64,000 bases of DNA from Filosporella fistucella (GCA_030077755.1 JAQJZZ010000014.1:2418001-2482000), one strand, 5' to 3'. Shown: positions 36,461 to 49,590, counted from the stretch's first letter. Notes: generated by a model not told the origin, from the letters alone. Program-made: numbers and translations.

Positions 36461-38594
36461 ATGCAGCCATATCAATACTTGCCTCTGCAAACTGACCATG
36501 GCGAAATTCGTCTCGTCAGGCTACAACCAGGTTCGGACGATGCAGAGATTGAAATCGAAATATTTCATGCTACCGAATCTAGCCACCCGCAATATGAGGC
36601 TTTATCTTATGTTTGGGGAGATCCCACAAGGTCTCATACTGCGATGGTCAAAAGAATTTTCAATGCCCATGAGGCTCAAGAGCAGCAGAGCACATCCACG
36701 TCGACCTTGTCAATCACAACCAACCTCGCTGTGGCACTAGAACACTTGAGATATTCAGACCGTGAGAGAATTTTATGGATAGATGCCATATGTATCGATC
36801 AAACTAATTCCACTGAACGCAGTGCAGAGGTGTTGAGGATGGACACTATCTATTCCAAAGCTCAAAATGTCATTGTCTGGCTAGGACCAAGTGCCGAAAA
36901 TAGCTCACTTGCCGTGCAAATGCTTAGAAAGATTAGCCAAAACTGCACCGTAGAGGCAGATACGTTCACTGTATACTGGGGCGACGAAATAAACTTTAGT
37001 CCTGAAGCTATCAAAGAAACATCAAAAACTTGGCTCGCTATCAAACAACTAGCTCTTCGCGAATACTTCTCTCGACTGTGGGTCTTTCAGGAAGTTGCCT
37101 TGGCGGTGGAAGCAGTTGTGGTAGTAGGTGAATCTACCTTGGACTGGTACGATTTTGTCATTGGCCTCCAGTGGGTTTGGGCAAATAAGTCTGTCCTAGA
37201 GGAAGCATTGGAATATCTCGACCTTCCAACCTTGAGAGACATACACGTCGATGGATTCCTGTCTTTCTCCCTTCGGCCTGTTTCAGATGCTCTGCGTGTA
37301 TTGCGGCTAACCAAGAAGCTGCAATGTTGTGATAGCCGTGATCGACTGTTTGCGGTTCGAGGACTGCTTGAACCTGATGTAAAGGATTGTATCCTGCCCG
37401 ATTATACGAAAAGTGTGGAGGAGACTTATGTGGACTTCACTATCAGGATGATTTGCGAGAGTGGATGTTTGGATATTTTAAAGTGGTGCTCTTCTCAAAG
37501 CTCTAGTCTGAATCTTCCGGTACGTACGGTGGCATATTCTTTCAACTTGAGGCACCTGCTCTTTCGTTCCCTATAGCCATTTGCTATGGTTTCCTACTAG
37601 CTGAAGGTTGGTACGGAGCTGAAATTCTTTTTCATAGTCGTGGGTGCCAAACTACTCCCTATCCGCAGATAGTAGCGCGATGTCGGAATTCAGCCGAGCA
37701 TCAGGATTGTCTTTTTCTGAAATCCAGCTCAAAACTGAACATATTCTTGAGGCCCAGGGCTTTCACGTTGCTGCCATTACCCAAGTCTCTTCCTCCATCA
37801 AACGAGCTCAGACAAATCTCGAAATTGCCCAAACATGTTCTCGCTGGTGGTCAGCAGTAGAACAAAACACTGCAGTAAACGACAATTACCCACCAGATTC
37901 ATTTTTCGAAGCTCTTTCACTGGGTCATTTAAGAGATATACTCCCTCAAATATGGGGCGGCACGATAAGTCTCCAGGAATGGAAGAACGCATTCGATGCT
38001 GTAAACCGAGCTGCTGGAATCGATCTCGAAGAGACTGCGATCAACGAAATCGGCAATGAGATGCGTAACTTTCTGGACGGAAGAGCCTTCTTCGATACAG
38101 GGGATAGAGTTTTTGGAGTTGGACCTGAAATAATGGCTGTGGGCGATATCATCGTCGTTTTGCTCGGCTGCAATACTCCTCTTGTACTTCGGCCTCAACC
38201 TCATCCCCAATTTCTGGATGGAGGATGCGAATCCTACCTTGTCATAGGCGAATGCTACGTTCCTAACCATATGAATGCCGAAGCTCTTTTAGGCCCATTC
38301 CCTTCAGGCTGGACGCAACATAATATTCGAGTGGATGGGGAGAATCTGATTGCGTTCACGGATGGAAAAGTAGTCACTCAACGGGATCCTAGGACGAGAC
38401 TACCGGAGGGTTGGCAATATATCTTTGGTCCGTTGGAAGAGAGAAAGATTGAGGAGGACTTGGACCGTGGTATAGGAGTGGGAGTAGGGTTTCTCAATGT
38501 GGTGACGGATGAATCTACAGCTTGGGATCCAAGTTTGACTGCTGAAATTTTGAGGGAGAGAGGGGTGAAAGTTAAGAGGTTTGAATTGGTCTAG
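36461..38594 (+). CDS. HET-domain protein with WW-like C-terminus (copy 2)
   Basis: Two exons, 36461-37519 and 37638-38594, encode 671 residues. The intron splits the protein at the same kind of place seen in many HET-6-like genes, restoring LNLP-SWVPNYS. HET-domain motifs are YEALSYVWGDP, ILWIDAICIDQTN-x-TERSAEVLRMDTIYSKA and VIVWLGPS (about 45-180). Later come YFSRLWVFQEVALA, CCDSRDRLFAVRGLL and GDIIVVLLGCNTPLVLRPQ. The end carries an expanded WW-like segment (608-651, LPEGW...FLNVVTDESTAWDP) and RGVKVKRFELV, parallel to copy 1. The two proteins look like diverged paralogues; identity is clearly moderate, so the duplication is old or the pair was assembled separately. Role: non-self recognition and programmed cell death in hyphal fusion, by family. 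Confidence 0.88.
38400..38531 (+). other. WW-like segment in HET copy 2
   Basis: LPEGW is followed by an enlarged loop and then FLNVVTDESTAWDP. Both signature tryptophans are present, unlike copy 1, but the loop between strands is about 10 residues longer than in a standard WW domain. Confidence 0.5.
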
Positions 38595-39093
38595 GTTTTG
38601 ACTATGAGTGCTGTGCTTGATACAATGGGCATTATAGAAAGACATCGGCAAGTGGAAGAAGAGCTTTGATGAGGTTCCATATGGAGTTCAAGAATCTTCT
38701 AGGTCAGATGAGATATCATCTACCTCAGGGCTCATGGCTGCATCGAACTTCACTTGATATTAGGGTTAAACACCGGTTTCTATAGTAAGAGATATATCAA
38801 CGGACGAGCTTTCACAAGTGCCGATTCGATCTTTTGAGTGTTTAGAATTTTGTATCTCGCTTTATCTATCGATTGTTGTTTTAATCGTGAGGTATCCCTC
38901 TGCCCACCAATTTCCGTTCAGATTGCTCTATGCTCAACAGCCCTTGCCAATGTAGTCGAGACCTGCCAGCTACCTATACCGAAGGCAGAAACCAAATAAC
39001 CTCACAATTCATCCTTTGCCACCCATAACAATCGCCATCGCAACAGCAACCCCTCTATTTACCACTTTCTCGAATCCCCGCTACCAACCTATT
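38595..39093. other. intergenic between convergent genes
   Basis: About 500 bp of 3' flanking sequence shared by the HET gene and the agmatinase gene. No gene, repeat or hairpin was recognised. Confidence 0.55.
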
Positions 39094-41084
39094 TCACAAC
39101 TCATCCTTAATCATAACCCTCCCATTCTTCCCCACCACCTCGGCCACCTTTCCCATATCCACCAATCCCTTCTTAACAATACTCGTCAAAATCTCATACG
39201 CAACCTGTGCACCGGCAAGCGCAGTCTGTTCCCCAACCCCATCATACGCAGGCGCCACCTCCACAATATCAGCACCCACAACATTCAACCCCTCTATGCC
39301 CCTCAAAATCCGAATCAACTCTCTACTTGTCCACCCACCTGCTTCAGGTGTGCCAGTTCCAGGTGCAAGCCCAGGGTCTAACACATCAATATCTACACTG
39401 AGATAAACCGGGATCTCAGTTCCAATACGTTTTATGATCGTATCTATAATCCCCTTTGGCCCGAGATCATCAATATCATCACTTGAGATTCTCAGAAATC
39501 CTTGCGCGGAATCATCTTCGTAATCACCCCAATCGGCACCGCTGAGACGGGTTCGAAGACCAGCATGGACGGAAGAGCCGTTTAGGATCAATCCTTCATT
39601 AGAGGCGAGCCAAAACATGGAACCGTGGTTGAATTCAGCTTGTTTGGAAGGCCAAGGAGATGGGTATTTAGCTGGATGCCAAGTATCGAGATGAGCATCG
39701 AAATGTAATACTGCTATTGGTCCTCCATATACTTTTTTCAGTCCTCTAAGTGCTGCTAAGGCTAAGGAATGATCGCCTCCCAGAGATATAATCTTGGGAT
39801 GTTGAAGGACTGAGGAAAGAGGAGAACGGTGACCTAGCTCGAGATAGGCGGATGTCATTTGTGTTAAGGCGACGGCGTTGTCGAAAGGTGTTACGGGAAT
39901 GTCGCCGCAGTCGAGGATGGTGGCCCATGAGAGATAGGGGTTTATTCCTGCGCGGGCGTTGAAGCCTCGGAAGGAGGTCTGGCGGGCTGATGCGGCGCGG
40001 ATGGCGCGGGGGCCAAAACGGGCGCCTTGGGAAAGGGATGTTAGTAAGGAAAGGAATAGATGGTTTAATGGTATAGAGGGCGATAAATTCTGAGGCTGAG
40101 TAGATGTTCTGATTGGGGGAAACAAGAGAGTGACGAGGAGAAGAGGTGCTAGAGAAAGTGGAATTACCAGGCCTGTATGTAACTGCTGTATCGAAGGGAA
40201 CGCCCAAGACAGCTATATCAAATGGAGTCTTCGGACTTGTGAGGCACTTCACGGATTTGAGGTGGGCGAATGAATTTACACCTGAGAAGCCCCACTGAGT
40301 GTATTAGTTTGATGTTTTACTTTCAAGATAAGGCAAAAGGAAACGTAGATCGAAGGGGAGTTATGGATAATGGAATTTTGGATGCGAGGGCTGAGTTGAG
40401 GAGAATGTATAGTAGTTGAGATAAGTTAAAGCGAGAGAAAACACTTGCTGTTCCTTTCATGAGACAGTTAGAAATAGCATGAAGTACAGATACGCGAAGA
40501 ACTATGAATAAACTTCGTTTGACAGAAGCCTGGCTCCTTATAAAGCTGAATATGCCACCATTCTACTTGCTCATCTTCCTTCTGTATTCTTTCTCTTTAC
40601 TGTGATTCCAGGAAGAGAAATGCCCGAAAATACTAATCTCGAAAAAACTTATTGTTCAGAAGATAAAGCACACCCAAATTCTGCCACCTAATCAACTCAG
40701 GGAACACTTAATCCCAAATCACCAAAACGGGTTCAATAACATGAAGATGGAGACCATCAACTTCCATTTCCAGATCTATCCTAAATATAAATGCAGCACA
40801 GAACAACAACAAATCGAAGCAGGATAACCAAATCCAAGCCATACTCAAGACCCAAAAACATAAAACTTCGCTGAAAATAGGATACTGATATACAGCAAAG
40901 GGAAAACAAAACACACCTCAAAGCTCCACTTCCTCTCCAACTCCTCATAACTATCCTGCACAAATTCCCTCTCATGCAACGGTACCTCATCGCCCTCTTC
41001 TCTATGTCCATGTTGATGCTGATGTCCCCTCCCTATTCCTAGGACAGAAACTAGCACCACTAATACATTTATCGGGATCTTCAT
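39094..41084 (-). CDS. secreted agmatinase-family ureohydrolase
   Basis: Three exons are inferred: 41084-40917, 40294-40168 and 40025-39094, giving 408 residues. The first exon supplies a signal peptide ([20 protein letters not shown]) and a His-rich stretch. It joins phase 0 to [18 protein letters not shown], exactly the sequence expected at this point in secreted fungal agmatinases (KWSFE-WGFSG). Metal-binding motifs of the arginase/agmatinase family are complete: GGDHS (181-185), DAHLD (208-212), and SVDIDVLDP (308-316) followed by [10 protein letters not shown]. These bind the two manganese ions. The family hydrolyses agmatine or related guanidino compounds to urea and an amine. The signal peptide places it in the secretory route or vacuole. 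Intron 1 is 622 bp, about ten times the local norm. A missed small exon inside it cannot be ruled out, but frame and family sequence are already continuous. Confidence 0.88.
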
Positions 41085-42430
41085 CCTGAGTCTCAAATTC
41101 TCAGCTCTCAATCTGATTTCAAGCACAGAAGTGGTGAATATATCCAGATCGTAAGAATTAAAAAGAAGAATAGGTAGATGTGATGAAGAAATGAGGAAGA
41201 GATAAATTCTCTACAGAAGAAGAGGGACAGGACGTTAGTCTCCATATAGGAATATAGTAGTTTCGAGATGAAGTAGAAAATGATTACGTTATCTACGCCC
41301 CACCAATCAGCTTCTTTTACCACACAAGTAGCGGGACGATAAGCTCAAAAGTGGGATATGTTCCCACCACAAGCTCGCTGGCAGGCCTCCCAGTCTTGCA
41401 CCGAAAGGGAATGTGGAGGCGATGGATATATGGAGTATATGATATGCTGGCGATACTCGGATATAGGGAGGTATTTTTGTTGGAGAGTATTAAGTAGGAA
41501 AATCAATGTGATTGTTGTATGGAGAGATATGCGTTTTTGTATCTTATTGAGTAGAGGCAGAGTGACTAGTATGAATAGGGATTGCTGTGATGACTTAGGG
41601 TGGGATGAAGTGTCAGTTGAGCCTGGGTAGCAGTTCGGACGATTGGTATGAGAGTAGCTTTTGTACTCTGCCCATGATTTGAGATATTCAGGGTGGGCTG
41701 GAGAGGAGAAATGCCGATGGGCTGTTTATTAAGAGGTATAGAATACTTTTTGAGAAACAAGAAGAGAGAATAGGAGAAAGTGGGCGAGGAAGGGGCAGCC
41801 CAATTCTGTCTGCTAGACAGAGCTGATATATAGGATTGAGAGTGATATAACAAGTGGATAGGTAATAAAACTAGAAAGAGACGAAATATAGAAAATAGAC
41901 TCCTACCTAGTACCCCCTCAGCCTACTTTATCTAATCCTATAGATGATTAAGGCTAAGAAAACCAAGAAAATCTTCCATTTATAGTGCAGATACACCTCA
42001 ACACCATTCAATGAATCTCACAAGCGTCCTGAAACAATATAGATAATACCAAGGAACAAGTAAATCTTTCCTCTCAAGAAAAGCTCTCTTTACCCCCATC
42101 TGTCTTCCAGTCAAAGCTATCTTGCCCAAAATCTGCCTGACCTGAATGATATTCTTGCTCCTAGTAGTAGTAAAAAAACACGACGGGATAAAAAACCGAA
42201 ATCCTATTGTGTCAAAGTCTTTCTTCCACAATCAGACCCGCTGCCCTCCTTGCGCCAAAGAAGAACAAAAAGTTGCACAAAAATTGAACCAGAATTGTAT
42301 GCTTTCCTATGCCGAGAACTCTCCTGCGTACGATGACTGTGGCGAGAGGATAGACTGGATGTTGTATGAATGGGGTGGGTATTGGTGATGGAGATGTTTG
42401 AGAAATTTGAAAGGGGTGGGATGGAAAGGA
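41085..42430. other. intergenic, no gene seen
   Basis: About 1.3 kb between the 5' end of the agmatinase gene and the 3' end of cdc42. The frames here are short, on both strands, and lack domains. It probably contains the agmatinase promoter and cdc42 3' untranslated region. Confidence 0.5.
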
Positions 42431-43253
<823 letters not shown>

Positions 43254-44780
43254 TGTTCCGTTGTCTACCCTTCCTTCTTGCGATCACCAGCCTGATACAA
43301 GTAACACCACAGACTCCTTCTCCAACGTAGGTAGGTATCTACTCTTCCTGCGGGAGGAGAGATCGACTGGGTAGTCGATGGAACTCGGATGGGCGAGGTC
43401 GACGTTGGAATGCTTGACAAGACTGGAAGTGGTGAGCGAGCGAGTTGAGCGAGTAGTGAGCGAATCCAGACCGATAAAGCTGAGCCTGAGCCTGAGCCTT
43501 TTCGGTTCGACTACGGCTAAATTGAATCGGATTGTTGGAGCTGAAGAACGGGAAAGTAAGACAAGACTTTTTCGTAATACCAAAGGGTCGACGGATTAAG
43601 AATTTCGAGGTGAGCGTAGCACGACAAAGCTTGGGGGGCGGACTCGATTAGGGAGAGGGGGTGAGTTCGTGTTCTGTGTTTGGAGTTGTGTTCTGCAGCA
43701 AACAGGGAGGAAGTGTAAGAGAAATGATTGTCGCAAGGATGCTCGAGGATGTTGGCGTTCAACGAGGCAGCAGATTCGACTGGGGTAGGAAGAGGAAGAG
43801 GTAAAGATTTAGTTTGTATTGGATTCTTGGTAATGTGCAAATTTAATATTGCAACGTTCCGTTGTACCGCAGTGAATCAGGCAATAATTGAGTCAAGAAG
43901 AGAATGAGGAAAAGATGTGATGAAGGAGAAAGAAGAAGAGAAAGAGGACGTGTTGAGGACGACGGGAAGAGGACGAGGGTATGTAGTAGAAAGACTCGAT
44001 TTGGCGTGCGAACTTGTTTGGTGTCGTTCTGGGAGATCAGAGTCTTGAAACGGCCACGGCAGGGCAAACGAGGAAGACCTTGAACTATTGTATTGTCTGG
44101 ATGTGACTCCCGACTGGATGCGTTCTGAGGCTGAGAGAGTACAAGCAATGCAAGTGCATCTGCATGGAAATGGAATACGAGAAGGATTGCCGGGCAAGTG
44201 AGGATATAAATGGTGTTATTGATAGGTATGTAGGCGGACAATCATTTGACTCTCTTCACAATACCTCTCTATGAGTCCACTTATTCACCAAACTTCTTCT
44301 ACACCCCAACAAAATATCACATTACTCCTCATCCTTCCAAATCTCCCCCATAATTGCTGCCCAGGTAATTCCCTTCTTCTCTTCTTCCCCTTCTCCGTAC
44401 CTTCTTCTTACATGCATCCGGCCAAGGGTTCCCAGCTGCTGTTCAACAGTCCCTGAACACCACAAAGCACATTCCGCACGACCACACGAGACCAGCATTG
44501 CTACCACCACTGATTCATTGCAGCCATACAAACGCGTGAAAGTCGCGTGGCAGAAGCGGCACATCCCCAAGCTATCTCGCAATTACTGCTAATATCTCAG
44601 CCTACCGTTATCAAATAAATTACCACAGGCCTTTAAGACCCGACTACCATCAGGTCACAAACCTTACATAGACGTTAGAAGCACCCAGCCCGCATAGCCT
44701 GCTGCGCTTACCATCAGCTATCACATTTATTCGCAATTACAATCTCTCTCTCCCACCAACCAGTTCCCTACCTCCCAGCT
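43254..44780. other. intergenic between cdc42 and VMA22
   Basis: A 1.5-kb divergent promoter region. The cdc42 leader side (about 43430-43500) is rich in GAGC/GAGCC repeats. Frames up to 132 codons occur on the minus strand (43843-44241) but are low complexity and show no domain. The VMA22 leader side near 44730-44780 is CT-rich. Confidence 0.5.
43481..43498. repeat. (TGAGCC)3 hexamer repeat
   Basis: Three perfect copies of TGAGCC lie about 230 bp upstream of the cdc42 start, next to further GAGCGAG repeats. It is a microsatellite-like element in the probable leader or promoter. Confidence 0.85.
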
Positions 44781-45543
44781 ATGGCCGCCTCTGACGCCTT
44801 CTCAATAGAGATCGACCGTCTCCTCGCACAGTATCTAGACCTCCTGGACGAATACCAGACCCTGCGTGCCTCTCTCACCAAGCAGCACTCCTCGGTATGG
44901 CCCTATTCTCCGCAAACTCTAACTGTGTTCACTATGACAATACTAACCACCACCACAGATCCAACAAAACATCGCACGAGCCAATTTCGAAGCACAGAGA
45001 GGAGTAAGATATGGAGAAGACCATTATGATGCACGTATGCACGCAACACGGTTATGTGGTGTGACTGTGCATCCCGAGTCTGCGAATGTAGAGTTCACGA
45101 TATCTGGTGCAGGGAAGCTTGAGCCTGCGTCGGATGCTTCCGAGCTGCAGGGTGAAGGAGCCGCGAATGGTGAGGGGAAGGAGAAAGGTACTGGATCAGA
45201 GGCAGATTCAGACGAGCAAGGAGAAGATGTAGACTCTGAAGCACCAGCAGCACCGACGGAAGAAGAGAAAGTTCCAGAGAAACCAAAGACGAAAGACCCT
45301 ATCCGCATGTTTGGCATATTAGTACCACGACCGCTGAGAATGGCACAGCAGGAATCTGTTGTTATGGTTGAGGAAATCATTCCTCGACTTGTTACTATAG
45401 ACGCGGAAATGGCACAGGTGGAGATAAAGATCCGGAGAGCGAGGAAATATAGAGGGAAAGCTGAGGCTGCAGAAAGGGAGAAGATGGGTGCTGGAGAGAC
45501 GATGGTGAAGGAAAGTAGGAGAGAGGAATTGGCTATGAATTGA
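44781..45543 (+). CDS. VMA22: Vma22-like V-ATPase assembly factor
   Basis: Two exons, 44781-44894 and 44959-45543, encode 232 residues. The N-terminal helix (IEIDRLLAQYLDLLDEYQTLRASL) and, after the splice, QQNIARANFEAQRGVRYGEDHYDARMH fit the start of Vma22/CCDC115-like proteins. A variable acidic Glu/Ser linker (about 75-145) follows, then the conserved DPIRMFGILVPRPLRMAQQES and the C-terminal coiled-coil helix ending in basic and acidic residues. In yeast, Vma22 works with Vma12 and Vma21 at the ER membrane to assemble the V0 sector of the vacuolar proton ATPase. It has no membrane segment itself, in agreement with a peripheral role. The CT-rich leader ends directly at the ATG. Confidence 0.85.
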
Positions 45544-46138
45544 TTAAGTCCTTGTCCTATTTGGAGGCTTTGCAGCTCTCTCAGATGATGATATTATAGT
45601 TTTGGGCGATTCCTGGACTTGACATCTCAATGATGATATAATGTCCAGCTTAACTCCATTCAACTCCAACTTCTCTGGCAGAATTTAACTTGCACTCCCG
45701 ACGCCTCAATACAGGAAATACCACTAGTCTAAGCTTCTATATCTCAGTTCTAACGTATGGTGAATATTGGAATTCCGGAAAGGAGGTCTGGCTCTTCAGT
45801 ATAGTAATTGCTCATAAGGAAGGATTTCGTACCGTGGCCCTTATGATTACGTAGGGAGCTATATGGATATGATGATTCGGAGATAAAAAATATACAGGGG
45901 CGATAGAAACCCCGAAAAGAAGTGATAACTTAACTTGAAAGTCATTAGACTTCTATGGTGTATAATATTTGTTTGAGATTGTTTACATGTAGCTTTTGCA
46001 ATTGTGCAATTGCAAATTCAAGGTACCACCAGCTACTTCATCATAGGCGCTATAAGCAATCCACATTCCTTCAATCCTTAGCACTCCAGCAATTGTCAGC
46101 AAACCATCTTTCATCCTATACCCGTTGATCAACCCACG
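45544..46138. other. intergenic between convergent genes
   Basis: About 600 bp of AT-rich 3' flanking sequence between VMA22 and the DNA ligase gene. A near-palindrome TGCAATTGTGCAATTGCA lies at 45997-46014. No gene was recognised. Confidence 0.55.
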
Positions 46139-49111
46139 TTAATACTCAAAGTCATCATCAACAGCCGGTCCCTTACTCTTACTAACACTTTCCTGCTTCC
46201 TATACATTTCCACCACCTGTCTACTACTAGTCGCCTCATCAACCTTCTTATCATCTCTAATCTTAATAAATCTCGGGAATCTCAAACTGATTCCCTTATC
46301 CCCGCCTCCTTCAAATCCCTCCTTACACCCAGCCTTATACCTCGGACTTAGCGTCAAATCCGCAGTCTTAACTTCCCATACGTAGCGTGGCTCGAACCAG
46401 ACATCTGGTTGATGCTGGCCACCGGATGAGTGGGAGTAGAAAGGTTTAGGTTTCGAGATGACGATTTGGGAGAGAGAGGAATGAAGTTCTTCGAGGACCG
46501 CTTCGGAGAAACCTGTGCCGATGTTGCAGATTGTCTCGTAGGAATCGGTGGAGGGATTGTAGCAAGCTAAGAGAAAAGCGCCGTAAACTGAAGTGCGCTT
46601 CCCTTTACCATAGTAAGCACCTAGGACGACGAGGTCGAGGGAGTCACCAATGCCGGAGAGGTAATCTTTTTTGATCTGGGAATGTTAGATGCGATAGTGG
46701 GTTTGGAAGAGGTAATTTACCTTGAGCCAGTTACGAGAGCGTTTACTGGGTTCGTAACCACTCTCTGTGCCGTCTAACATCTTCACCATGAGACCTTCAC
46801 ATGAAGCCTTGACACTTTCATCAAGGAAATGCTGGATCTCATCGATCTCTTGCCCGTTCATGCTCGTAGCAAATGCGAACTCTCCTTCGATTGGGATGAA
46901 AGACTCGTGAAGCAATGCACGCCGTTCACGCAAGGACTTTGAGACCACAGCTTCTCCGTTCAAGAAAAGGAGATCAAAAGCAAAGACGCAAACCTTGACT
47001 TTAACATCTTCGATTTTCACATCTTTCTTCTTTCGGGTCATGAGTTGTTGGAAAGGAAGGACTTTCTTCTCAACAAGATCCCATGCCACAGTCTCGCAAT
47101 CCAGGACGAAACTCTTGGTATCCTCCTTCACCCAGGTATTAAGCTTAGCGAGAATGTCAGGATATTTCTTTGACAGATCTTCGGAATTTCGGGAGAAAAT
47201 TGCTGCAAGACCTCCGCCTGTCTGTGTAGCAGCTGAAGCAGGACCACGATATTGCTGTGGAGAATCCTTGGCAACATAGTGAATTTGGGCTCTTTCTCCA
47301 TCGTATTTAAATTCGCAAGTAAAGGTTTGATCTTCAAAGCGATCCAGAACCTCAGTGATAGCTTTGGTTGGTTTTGCTAACATAGGTTTTAGTGGTACAC
47401 CAGGTTGAAGTTTGCAATTATCCCGAAGGTTGAAAATACCATGTTCAAGCACAGCAGGGATAATGACATCGTAGCTTGGTAGCTCACTGAGAATTGTTAG
47501 TTGTGTCTTCCGAAACGGATTTCGAGCTTACCTGTGAACTTGCTTCAATATAGCCTCTCCTTTCGCCAGTTGTTCGGTACTCGGTACTTTTCCTGGACTT
47601 TCTGACTCGATCTCATGACAAACCATTGCCTGTGCTAAAGACACCAAGACGGTCTTTTCTGCCAGACCTAGTCGCAGTTTGCCCTCCAGAAATCTTACAA
47701 GATATTTTGCCTCACTTGCTCCGCCCTTGTCCTTGGTGATGTCGACCTTGCCAGTCTTATGTCCGTCGGCAGCAGAAAGTAACTTTTTGATGAGATCTAC
47801 TTTCCGTGTCTGGGCGCCGTTACCAGAGACAGTCGCAATATCAATTAGTCCCTTATGTACGCCTCTGACAGTGAGTGCCTTTGGCTTGAACATAGTTGGC
47901 TGATTTGCCCTGCTCTTCACAGCAACCAATCCAAGATCGCCAATTTCTTTTTGATCCTGCTTGATTATTGCCAGACTCCGACCGGTAGACTCACCAATTG
48001 CCTTCATAATTAATGATTCTCCAATTCCCAATTCAATACCAGCATAATCAGCAGCAAGCTTGTTAATCATGAGCAAGACAGTGGGTAACATATCATCAGG
48101 CGTCAATCGAAGAACTTGACGGAGGAAGAGTGAGCAGTGAGAGGCGATAATTAGCCGCTTCGTTGTCATCTCAATCAATGAGAATGTTGTGCATAATGCT
48201 GCATATGGCACTGGCTCTCCCGGTTTCCAGTCAGGATATGGATCCTTAGCCTTTGATTTCAAAGTTGTCTGGATCTTTTCACGAGCCTTCGCAGCAACTT
48301 CTGGCTTCTCATCTTCGTCATCTTCTTCAAGCTCATCCTCAACTTCTGGAGTTGGGGTCGCCGATGCACTGGAACCTCTCCGTTCTGAAACATCCTTGGA
48401 GCTTGATGCTACTTCTTCCAAATCCTCGTCTTCCTCTTCAACTTGCTTGACATTCTTAGACTTTTTGGGCGGAGGCATGCTCTTCGCTGGTTTACTTTTA
48501 GCTGGTTTGGATTCAGATTTGGGTTTTGACTTCGATTCCGATTTAGGTTTTGCGGCTTTTTGAGCTGGAATTTCTTCATCCTCCTCATCCTCCTCTGTCT
48601 TAGCAGACCGTCTTGGTCGCTTGAGAACAGGCTCATCGTCATCGTCGTCCTCCTCTTCCTCCTTTTTGATCTTTTCTTTACTCTCAGACTTCACTTGGGG
48701 TTCTAGTGATGGAGATCTTGATCGCTTCTTGGTCCCTACTGGGTATTAGTGGCGTTCCACACCAATAGCAAAATATATAATACCATTACCAGGCAGCAGA
48801 TTATCCTTGGCATCAATAGCCTCCTCCTTCTTGATTTTAGGCTTGACCTCCTCATCAGTTTCATCCTTCATGTCAACATCCTCATCCTTCGCTGTGGCAG
48901 AATTTGGTGGAGCACTGTTGGCACTTTTGGACGAGAACGCAAGCTTTGTCTGTTTCGCTGGAGGCTTGGGGGCATTCGGATTTCCGAAGAATTTACTGTG
49001 CAAGATCTGGGTTAGCAAATTGAGATTCCCAAGGACATAATAGAAGCAAACGCACCCTAAGGTGGTCTGCGAGTCTTTAACATACCCCAGCGTAGCTTGC
49101 GTGGGAGGCAT
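46139..49111 (-). CDS. CDC9: DNA ligase I (Cdc9)
   Basis: Five exons are inferred: 49111-49056, 48995-48790, 48735-47532, 47486-46721 and 46675-46139, giving 922 residues. The N-terminus carries a PCNA-binding PIP box QTTLGKFF at 15-22, followed by a long disordered region of alternating acidic and Lys/Ser/Pro stretches (about 40-230) with nuclear-localisation-like KKRSRS and KRPRRS. The ligase DNA-binding domain follows. The adenylation domain has the AMP-accepting lysine near 549 in EFKYDGERAQ, then CETVAWD, FAFDLLFLNGE, and EGLMVKML. The OB domain ends the protein (RNWLKIKKDYLSG, LVVLGAYYGKGKR, RFPRFIKIRDDK). It seals Okazaki fragments and repair nicks in the nucleus using ATP. The frame stays open 24 codons upstream of the ATG with Arg-rich sequence but no AUG. 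The gene is divergent from the AsnRS gene. Confidence 0.95.
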
Positions 49112-49590
49112 TCTGCAGATGTATTTTGGGAAAGTTCTAGGTACTGTCCTGACTAGATTTCTGAGAATTGATGGAGAAGCCACAATGATATCTGTAGAAA
49201 TGAGGAGGTTGTAGAGGGGAAATATTCATCAACAGGCAGACGCTGCTGAAATTGATGGTATCTAACTGTGAAAGAACGCCACCGGTGCCTAAACAACAAT
49301 ATGGCGCAGAAAGTAGGCAACTCGGGAGGTTATTATCACGGAAATGTGAAATCCACAATTCAAGCACTCAGAATAATGGAGGCCGTCTTGAATTGGGTTC
49401 AAATGGCGAATCTCGAGAAAACATCCGTCGCGTGAAGGTCGCGTCAAGACCGTGTAAATTGATACTAAATTCACCCTGTATCACATATCTCCACACCTCG
49501 GAGCTTGACTCACCGCTTTCCATACTCTCTGACTCCTCCCCCACTACAAAAAAGTTGCGATCAATCAATTGAGTCAACAAGCACACGACA
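49112..49590. promoter_or_regulatory. divergent promoter of CDC9 and AsnRS genes
   Basis: The 479 bp between the two start codons must hold both promoters and leaders. It includes the open, Arg-rich upstream extension of the ligase frame (to 49183). ACGCGT cell-cycle boxes as in yeast CDC9 were looked for; only CGTCGCGTGAAGGTCGCGTC at 49426-49445 is similar in flavour, with two GTCGCGT elements. Confidence 0.45.

Noticed and set aside
49137..49367. Short frame upstream of the DNA ligase that could be a separate gene
   Set aside because: It overlaps the leader in another frame and has no ATG start in a good context. It fits a short upstream reading frame at best.
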